A stretch of 64,000 nucleotides of DNA from Hygrocybe punicea (Eukaryota; Basidiomycota; Agaricomycetes; Agaricales; Hygrophoraceae). Below, piece after piece: positions 56,540-64,000 of the stretch. Numbering within the stretch: position 1 is the first letter of the stretch; each line of letters opens with the position of its first letter. A model generated the notes under the pieces. That model made no database searches. It worked only from the letters and a program-made list of their open reading frames with translations, and was not told the DNA's origin. The stretch spans positions 5,518,001-5,582,000 of the forward strand of contig OY744463.1 of NCBI GenBank assembly GCA_963556145.1. Direction: 5' to 3'. A program made the position numbers and the translations under genes.

Positions 56540-59500
56540 GTGAAAACTGCGGACTCCATAATCATATGTGATATAAGACCCGATGAGCGTCCTACAGGCA
56601 CCAATCACATCCCCATACTCACTACTATATCCTTCCGCACCAGCACACGCACAATGACACCCACACACGGCTTCGTCTTGACCAACTGGGATGCCTTTCG
56701 TGAATCACTATCCCTCCGTCTTCGCCATCACCCAGGCCCAACCAGTATAATGACCAAACAACAACTAGACTCTGTCATCAAAAATCTAATGGTAGCAATA
56801 CAAGATACCATACAGGAAGTCATCCCAATATCCAAACCAACCCCACACTCCAAAAGATGGTGGAATAAAGACCTCAGCTGTAAAAAAGGAGAAAAACAAG
56901 CTGAGTTTCAAGTCGTACAGATACAGAGCTCTACCTGATCACCCCATTCACGAAGCGCACCGCATAGCAAGGAACAAATACGGCGACGCCATCATGAAGG
57001 CCAAGGATGAACATTGGACCAGCTTCCTCGAGGAGGCAAATGAATACAATCTATGGACAGTCAATCGCTGCATCTCCAATCCCATCAGCGATTACCCGAG
57101 AGGAGACGGTGGAAACACGGCAATCCCTACACTTGAATATGTTTCACAGAACAGTACCACTAGTTACGCGTCATCCAATGAAGACAAGAGCAAAGCTATT
57201 GCAGCCAGCTTCTTCCCCCCACCACCACCAAACTCCACCATGCCACAGGACTACGTATACCCCACTAGAGTAGAATACATGCCAATCATCACGCACGACC
57301 AAATCCTCATGCACATTAACAAAGTCAAAGCCTTCAAAGCTCCGGGCCCTGATGGCATTCCAAACGTGGTTCGCAAAGAAACGACCGGCATCCTTATCGA
57401 TCATTTATACCACATCTACAACGCATTCTTTAATCTTGATACCTACCACGAAGCTTGGAAAGCTTCCACGACCTGCGTCCTCAGAAAACCAGGCAAACCA
57501 TGCTATGACATCCCTAAAGCATACTGACCTATCGCCCTCCTTAACACTATCCAGAAAATACTCACCTCAATTCTGACAGAAACCATCGTACAGCTAACTG
57601 AGGAACACCAACTCCTGCCATCGACCCACTTCAGCGGCAGACCAGGTTGATCCACCACCAACTCCTGGTCAATCGCATAAAGCATGCTTGGAGAAACAAA
57701 AGAGTGGCAACAATACTATTTCTGGACATAGAAGGAGCCTTCCCAATCGTGGTAACAGCTCGCCTACTACACAACCTGAGGAAACGCCGCATCCCGGAAC
57801 AACTAGTCTCCCTAATCGGTCACATCCTGTCAGATAGAACCACACGCTGGATTAGGTGTGCCTGGGTAGTCACGTGACTGGAGTTCCCATGGTTCGATTC
57901 CCTTTAGTAGACAGATGTGTGTTTCAGGTAGAGTCAGTCCTACACGATGATGCGATTCGAGACGATCTCAGGGTAGCAGCCTCTATCCCACTCCAATGCC
58001 TAAAATTTGATGACTATATCTCCAACCCCATCAAACTCGTACATGGAATCGGACAGGGCGACCCCCTCTCTATGATCATATACCTTTACTACAATGCTGA
58101 TCTTCTGGATATCCCCGCAGGTCCTCATGAACTGGTGGTAGCCTTCGTAGATGATGCAGCCATCTACGCAGAGGGTAAAAACTTTGTCAATACTCACACC
58201 GCCATCGAGCACATGATGAACAAGGACGGAGGAGCATACAACTGGTCCAAAGATCACAACTCCAAATTTGAAACCAACAAATTCGCCCTGATCGACTTCT
58301 CACAAAAACGACAAATCCCCCACCCAGACTTACTCCTACAAAATGTACTCATCAAACCCACCACCTCACATCAATTTCTAGGCATCGTACTTGATCAATA
58401 TCTATGATGGCATGAACAGCGGGAACACACGCTTTCTAACGCCACTAAGTGCCTTTTTTGGCGACTAACCAGGACTAAAACAGGAGTTAACTCGAGACTA
58501 ATGCGCTGCCTATATAATGCAGTGGCTGTCCCCAAACTCACTTATGCAGTGGACATCTGGTTCACTCCAGCCCACAAAATTCATGGCTACAAAAACAAAC
58601 GGGGATCAATCAGAGCCCTAAAGGAACTAACGAAGACACAATGAACAGCGACCCTGAAAATCACAGGTGCCCTATGCTCCTCCCCCACCGATTTACTCGA
58701 CATGCACACCGGGATACTACTGGTCAATTTCCTACTACACAGAACCTGCCATCACACGATTGTAAGAATGGCCACCTTACCGCCTATGCACCCACTATAC
58801 AAACCCCTCCAGCAATGTGCAAAACGCCAAGTCACCAGACACAAATCACCATTACATATCCTAACCCACCTATATCACATCAGCCCAGATGACGTAGAAA
58901 CCATCACGCCATCAACCTGCTCCCAGTACTCAATCTTCCCCACACACATCGCGTGATCCAGAGACCAGTCCCTACAAGAAGAACAGGCGGACACGGCAAA
59001 CATAAAGATCTACACCGACGGCTCGGCCTATGAAGGTGGAGTAGGCTCAGCAGCAGTCCTCTACAAATCCGGCCGCACTCAACCCAAATCTTTACGTTAC
59101 CATCTGGGCTCCACAGATGACCATACCAACCCCAAAGCCGAAATCTTAGCATGTACTCTGGCCCTACATCTCCTCAGCAAAGAACACCACCCTTGGACAG
59201 TATCCATATACGTTGACAGTAGCTCCACCATCCTCACTGCAGGCCGTCCCTCCATCAAATCAGGCACCGGCCAATACATTTTTAGAGAACTCCAGGCCAT
59301 GAGAGCACACTTGATTGACTCAAATCCACAGCTAAGAATAACTATCAGGTGGATATCAGCTCACAGCGATGTTACAGGTAACGAAACTGTGGATCAAGAA
59401 GCCAAGAAGGCCGCCAAAGGTACATCGAGCGTGAAAAAACACCTCCCCCCCTGGTTACGCAACCGTATCCTCCCTTCGGGCACCTCCGCAATCAAGCTCG

Positions 59501-59841
59501 CCTTCAAAAAAACCACAGAAAAACAATGGAAAGACGAATGGATGCTCTCCCCCCACTACGTCCGATTTAGCCGCATTGACCCATCTTTCCCACTACGGAA
59601 CTTTACCAAACTAACCCAATGCCTCAACAGGACACAACATAGCTTATTGTCTCAACTACGCATAGGTCATATACCTCTTAACTTTTACCTTCACAGAATT
59701 AACAAATCCCCCTCGCCCACCTGCCCCAACTGCAACGTTGCCAATGAAAATATCCACCACTACATCTTCAATTGCACCACATACGACCAACCAAGACACA
59801 TGCTCTTCTTAGAGCTCCGACACAATGCTCACTCACTTTAA
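56540..59841 (+). pseudogene. LINE ORF2: endonuclease tail, reverse transcriptase, RNase H, zinc knuckle
   Basis: Order of motifs: endonuclease end (GTNHIPILTT), linker, RT with KAPGPDGIPN, PIALLNTIQKILTSIL, TILFLDIEGAF (first catalytic Asp), GIGQGDPLSM and VAFVDDAAIY (catalytic Asp pair). Then RNase H with YTDGSAYEGG, KAEILACTLA, YVDSSS and ISAHSDVTGNETVDQEAK, and a C-terminal CPNCNVANENIHHYIFNC zinc motif. It is dead: stops at 56,936, 57,525 (AY*PIALL, Trp expected), 58,405, 58,642 (TQ*TATLKITG, Arg plausible) and about 58,957, a frame change near 57,650, and a 150-bp insertion before the FDDYISNP segment. All catalytic residues of RT and RNase H are still readable. Confidence 0.92.
57850..57998 (+). 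mobile_element. Possible tRNA-derived SINE inserted in the LINE RT
   Basis: About 150 bp of foreign sequence separates the DRTTR codons from KFDDYISNP. It contains GGTTCGATTCC at 57,891-57,901, a perfect Pol III B box, and TGCCTGGGTAGT at about 57,859-57,870 as a weak A box; the A-to-B spacing is shorter than in a complete tRNA. No clear target duplication or A tail. Confidence 0.45.
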
Positions 59842-60482
59842 ATACCTGCTCAATACCAAGGAAGGCATTAAGGTATTACTGAGATATTTCAGATGGACCG
59901 GCCATCTTTCTGCCACTTTCGGTGACCCACCCAATCTGATGATTCGTGACTAATCCCCTTCCTTTACATCACCAGATGCGAGTCACACCTTGCCCATTAC
60001 AAATACCCTGGATACCAACTACCTAGACGACCACCAACACACATCAAATGCTCCACCCAGCTCATACACGCTCACCCACAACAGGCCCACCACCGACATG
60101 TTCACGCCCTAACACGAGCCACCCGACACTGGCCACACCCCGCTCACTCACTTTTATCTACTTACTTATACTTCTGTTTGCGTTAGCCTATTGTGCATGC
60201 CCATGCCTGTGGCCAAGCACTTACCTGACGACCACACGTACCCCCACACCATCAGTCAGCATAGGCTCCCTCTCAAGTCAGACAAACTGGGTTAAACAGC
60301 ACTAGGACGCACTGGGGCTCCGGGGGGGTTTTTCTCGTCGGAGTTGCACCTGTTAGTCAGAGGCGCAGAAAGGGTTGGACCCTTTTATAGTTAGTTACTC
60401 CAGCCTTTCATGTAAGGTCCTACATAGGGCTTGCCCCAATGGACACAAATTTGATATAAATAAAATAAAATAAAAATAAAAA

Positions 60483-60792
60483 TCCACGTTTTATATTCCA
60501 GTAGTGAATATATATTATTTCAGTACATCACGCTTATCAACAATCATCCACACCTACTCAAAGTCTCACTTCTTAATTGAAGAGACCTCACTATTACATT
60601 CTATTGACTCATACAGTACATATACCTACAAACCCCTTTCTGATAGGTTATTTAGATATTAGAAACCCACGAACAACAAGAAGGTACCTGAACCAAGTCA
60701 ACTCCAGTAATTCTTGGTGAAACAAACATTCACATAACAACGCTCTCGATAAAGTGCATTTTGATAGTTTCCTTTGGCCATCCAAATGCAAC
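60483..60792. other. Spacer between LINE tail and repeat D, no gene
   Basis: AT-rich sequence without a recognisable feature. Confidence 0.4.
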
Positions 60793-62597
60793 TTGTTTAG
60801 TGGGCCAGTGCTGCGCATGGCATGAACGAGTTCTTTTTTTCCCCTCCTCACTTTCATCATAGCAACCTCTCACCATAGCAATATAAAAAGTAGAAAAAAT
60901 AAAACTGCATAGCATGTGTCGACCTCCTCTCCCACTGTCATGTGTTCTTTGCTTCAGTATGCAATATTCTCAGCCATTACCCATCCGGGTATGGTTTTGG
61001 CGGGTGTGGGTGCAGGTGCGCCATTTTGGACCCGCGGGTCAACCCGTGTCAATCCTTAATAATAATCATACAAATAAAAATCCAATGACAGAAACATTAC
61101 TTTGTTCATGCCATATGCAACATTGGCCCACTCAAGCACAGCTGTCTTCTGGAGAAGTAGGGTTGAGCAAATGTAAGTCAATTGTTATCATACTGTTTAA
61201 AGGCAGTTGTATTTGACAGTTGATGTGTTGCTCTTTTGTTGGGTGCAAACTGCACCCATTACTCGATGGGTTGCCACGGTGACTACCACAGTGACGGCGA
61301 GCACGTTGAACACACATCAATAGATGTGGCCCGTCCATGTCGCGACATCTGCACACCTCTATCGAACACCATCTATGGAATGGACTGGCCAATGGGCCAG
61401 TGCCAACCAAGATGGCGTTGTTTAAGTGTGTGTGCATATGTGCGGTCGTGCGTGCAGTTGTGTGTGCAGTTGTATGCGTGCATCGTGCTGTGTCGTGTGT
61501 GTGCGTCATGTGTGTGTCGTCGGGTTGGGTTCTGGTCAGCGCGAGATGCAGTGGGCACATACCTGGAGACCGGGTGATGGGCACACCACCCACCCGGTCC
61601 TGTTCGTCCTCTGCGTGTGTCCTCGCTGGCGTCGTCCGTGCAACCAGCGTCGGTCGCCACACGGCACACAGTTGATGTGTGGTGGTGGTGGTGGTGGTGA
61701 TGGTGGTGGCAAGTGACGGCTGTTGTCAAAAAATAAGTAAAAATGTAATTATTAAAGAATAAAAGGTTACCTTGGGGTCCTCAAGTGAGGACCTGTGAAA
61801 AACCCGCACACCGCGGGTAACGGGTGCGGTTTTGGAATGGTGTGTGTTTTGGAACACCGTACCCAAACCCGCGCTACTGTTTAGGAAACACCGCAGGTAA
61901 ACCCGAACCCGTGTCAATCCTTAATTATTATGAACATCGGTAAGTAATTTTGCTTGAAATATATAAATAGCATATAATATATACAGTGATATCACATTGA
62001 ATTATATGTTTTAAGTACAAATATCATTATATCATCTGAGTTACACTAATTTCTGCTTATATGGCTGATATTTCCATATATAGTAACAATAGTCACATGT
62101 GACTATGACTCTTATGATCATCTCAAAATTTGGCATATATGGTGTAAAATTGCCCTATATGGTTAGACCGGTCACATGTGACTGTCACCATTGTGATCAG
62201 CAAAACAATTGCTATATAATATCAAGAATTACCTTATATGGTTAGATTGGTCACATGTCACTGTCACACCTGACCCGAAATGATAATATTAGTAAGCAGT
62301 TCAATTTTCAGCTGATTCTGATAAGAATTGAGACCAGTACGAATATTTTGAATATAATTGGAAGGTAATTTGTCTTTTTTGCAACAACCCATATTTAGAT
62401 GCTTATGTAAGCTTGTCCACACATGGCCCCAACTGTATCTGATTTTCCAGTATCAGAAGTAGAATCATATCTCTTGCCGAAAAAAAATTTCTCTATAGGC
62501 AATGCACGAACATTAATTAATTAATTAATTAATTACGAACCCTCACTGAACCAGGTCTCATAAAGAACGAGTCTTTTAATAAATTAAAAGAACTCAT
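60793..62597 (+). repeat. Dispersed repeat family, copy D, rearranged
   Basis: Starts TTGTTTAGTGGGCC after AAC and ends GAACTCAT before AAT. Compared with copies B and C its middle is altered: about 61,090-61,222 carries the AGTAGGGTTGAG ... ATTGTTATCATACTG block in the opposite orientation. GGGTGCGGGT-type motifs flank this inverted block, and a 700-bp unrelated piece follows. Confidence 0.75.
61225..61930. other. Foreign segment inside repeat D, GT-rich low complexity
   Basis: Includes GTGTGTGCGT-rich sequence (about 61,425-61,530), a (GGT)n run at 61,680-61,710, and terminal-like ACCCGCGGGT motifs at 61,800 and 61,900 followed by GTGTCAATCCTTAAT, which also occurs at 61,045. Frames here are repeat-driven. 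Possibly a small TIR element; its boundaries are not proven. Confidence 0.45.
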
Positions 62598-62600
62598 AAT

Positions 62601-63365
62601 TTGATGCATGACTTTATGTGTAAACAAAACGAAGGCTTCACATGGAACGATTTAGAACGAGGATGTTTCCATACCGATTTCTTTCTGCCAGTCGAGTTCC
62701 CAGTCATCCCTCACACGCCTTGGGTCGAAAAGAATATTCTGATACCCCCTGGCATCTACGAAGAAGTATGTCGCGTAATCCAAAAGAAAATCAAAGCAGG
62801 CATATACAAGCCATCGAACTCATCCTACTGATCATGATGGTTCATGGTTCTCAAAAAGGGAGGAAAATCACTTAGGTTAGTGCATGGCCTCGAGCCCCTC
62901 AACAAAGTTACAATCCAGCATTCCAGCGTCACGCCGATCCCTGAAAATATATGATTCGCTAATTGAGCATGGGGAGCGATGCTCAACCTCTACATCGTAT
63001 CCGATGAGCGATTGATCACCAAGTTTTCGTGAGATCTAACAACTTTCCAAACACTCTTCAGAGCATTGCGACTAGTCACCCTACCAATGGGTTGGACAAA
63101 TTCCATTCCTATATTCCACAACAACATTACATGCATCTTGCAACCCGAGATTCCTGATGTGACGATTCCTTACATCGATGATGTCCCCGTCAAAGAGCCC
63201 CTGACTAGATATCTGGGCAATGATGGATTGTACGAGACCGTTCCTGAGAATGGCAGCATCTGTCGTTTCGTATGGGAACATTTCCAGAATCTCAATCGTG
63301 TCATACAGCAAATGAAATATTGTGGAGGAACCTTTTCTGGTCTCAAGCTTTTTGTTTGCACCTGC
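62601..63365 (+). pseudogene. Gypsy reverse transcriptase fragment
   Basis: Starts in the region before RT (GFTWNDLERGCFHTDFFLPV, VIPHTPWVEKNILIPPGIYE) and continues with KSLRLVHGLEPLNKVTIQH, TLPMGWTNSIPIFHNNIT, VTIPYIDDVPVKEP (YIDD catalytic box) and FVWEHFQNLNRVIQQMKYCG. Stops lie near 62,829, 62,951, 62,960 and 63,033. Homology ends abruptly after GGTFSGLK at about 63,360. It begins directly at the end of repeat D, so both ends are truncated. Confidence 0.92.
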
Positions 63366-63653
63366 AGGCCCATCTCGGTTCACGAATGACGAACATCGCC
63401 CCGGAGAGCCTGCTTGTTCAAGACCATCTAGCCCGCCCAAAGCATCGCCGGTCATTTCCTGTACCGACGGCTCTGCAGCCGCCATCTCTTGCTCGCCTTG
63501 TCCCTCTGGCTGCCATTCCGTGTCTTGCTGAGAATTCTGTTCGACGACGTTTGGTGGCGCTGCCCAAGGATTAGCCTCGTTGTCCGCCATGGTGACGTCG
63601 ATGTCCACGTAGGGCGTGGCAAAGCTGACCATGTTCGAAAAGGTTGAGAACAT
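63366..63653 (-). pseudogene. Unassigned N-terminal protein fragment fused against the Gypsy relic
   Basis: On the minus strand a frame starts MFSTFSNMVSFATPYVDIDV at 63,653 and runs, acidic and Gln/Glu-rich, up to the break at about 63,365, where it enters the Gypsy sequence backwards. It could be the start of a gag-like protein from another retroelement; not recognised. Confidence 0.35.
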
Positions 63654-63690
63654 GATAGAGTGGTGTGTGTGTGGTTCAGGACATTTTTAC

Positions 63691-64000
63691 TTGTTTAGTG
63701 GGCCAGTGCTGCGCATGGCATGAACGAGTTCTTTTTTTCCCCTTCCGACTTCCATGATGAAGTAAGCAATAAGATTAAGTTGCATAAAGCATTTTACATA
63801 TGGTATGAGACATATATATTGAATATTGCAAATTGTTGTAATGAGTCCACCTCACACCTCAGCAACATAAAAAGTAGACAAAATAAAACTACCTAGTGGG
63901 TCTTCAGTCTTCATCAACCTCCTCACTTACTGTCATCATGTAATATTCTCAGCCATAAAAGAAATGTTCAAGGAGCAACAGGTCAACTGCCAAACATAAC
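63691..64000 (+). repeat. Dispersed repeat family, copy E (cut by window end)
   Basis: TTGTTTAGTGGGCCAGTGC onward, following copy C closely (AGTAAGCAATAAGATTAAGT, TAAAAAGTAGACAAAAT). The rest lies outside the window. Confidence 0.85.

Larger units (their letters stand above)
56535..60482 (+). mobile_element. 5'-truncated LINE (Tad/I-like with RNase H)
   Basis: The element starts inside the C-terminus of its endonuclease (DIRPDERPTGTNHIPI), so its 5' end is lost, as is usual for LINEs. It ends with a 3' UTR from about 59,842 and an A-rich tail of AAAAT units at about 60,450-60,482. No target duplication was fixed. Confidence 0.85.

Noticed and set aside
57858..57901. A functional tRNA gene
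   Set aside because: Only the B box is perfect; the A box is weak, the spacing is too short and no cloverleaf stems are evident.

Overview
The window is a transposon graveyard from a basidiomycete fungus, most likely an Agaricomycete. The signs are fungal introns of about 45-60 bp with GT..AG ends, Helitrons with the N-terminal domain typical of mushroom elements (DUF6570-like), KDZ transposons with the CxC2 cysteine cluster, a TET/JBP-type dioxygenase beside one of them, PIF/Harbinger elements with a SANT partner gene, and Copia, Gypsy and Tad-like LINE remnants. The species cannot be fixed from this sequence. I see no rRNA or tRNA gene, no CRISPR array and no prokaryotic feature.

Layout. 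1-19.4 kb: a Copia polyprotein on the minus strand is cut in two. Its LTR, primer site and gag lie at 17.77-19.42 kb and its integrase/RT part at 1.14-3.52 kb; the break falls inside the protease motif. The 14.25 kb between holds a dispersed repeat, a broken nine-exon gene (5.1-8.1 kb) and a Helitron (9.4-17.7 kb) that itself carries two foldback insertions. 19.7-29.8 kb: two PIF/Harbinger elements flank one possibly intact host gene (23.35-25.04 kb). The second Harbinger has a clean TTA duplication, an intact SANT gene and a transposase broken by a foldback element and a hAT element, the latter carrying two smaller foldbacks. 30-39 kb: a DDE transposase relic with a complete solo LTR inside it, followed by copies of an unclassified dispersed repeat family (A-E here). 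39.5-50.5 kb: a block bounded by an inverted pair of 45-bp minisatellites. It holds a KDZ relic, a hAT element filled with CAG-type triplets, a 580-bp palindrome, and a GC-rich minisatellite split by repeat C and a second solo LTR. 50.8-55.6 kb: a TET/JBP dioxygenase relic and a nearly full-length KDZ transposase, both plus strand. 55.8-60.5 kb: a minisatellite, then a 5'-truncated LINE with a tRNA-like insertion in its RT. 60.8-64 kb: repeat D, a Gypsy RT fragment fused to foreign sequence, and the start of repeat E.

How it fits together. At several insertions, taking out the inserted element plus one copy of its target duplication rejoins the reading frame exactly, so the nesting order can be read directly. 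Many of the remaining breaks are single stop codons, and a striking share are TGA where the family carries Arg, as expected from CGA to TGA change at (methylated) CpG. This matters because a relic of a 5-methylcytosine oxidase family sits in the same window. Apart from the 23.35-25.04 kb gene, the SANT gene of Harbinger 2 and a small membrane-protein ORF inside the solo LTRs, nearly everything recognisable as coding is a pseudogene.
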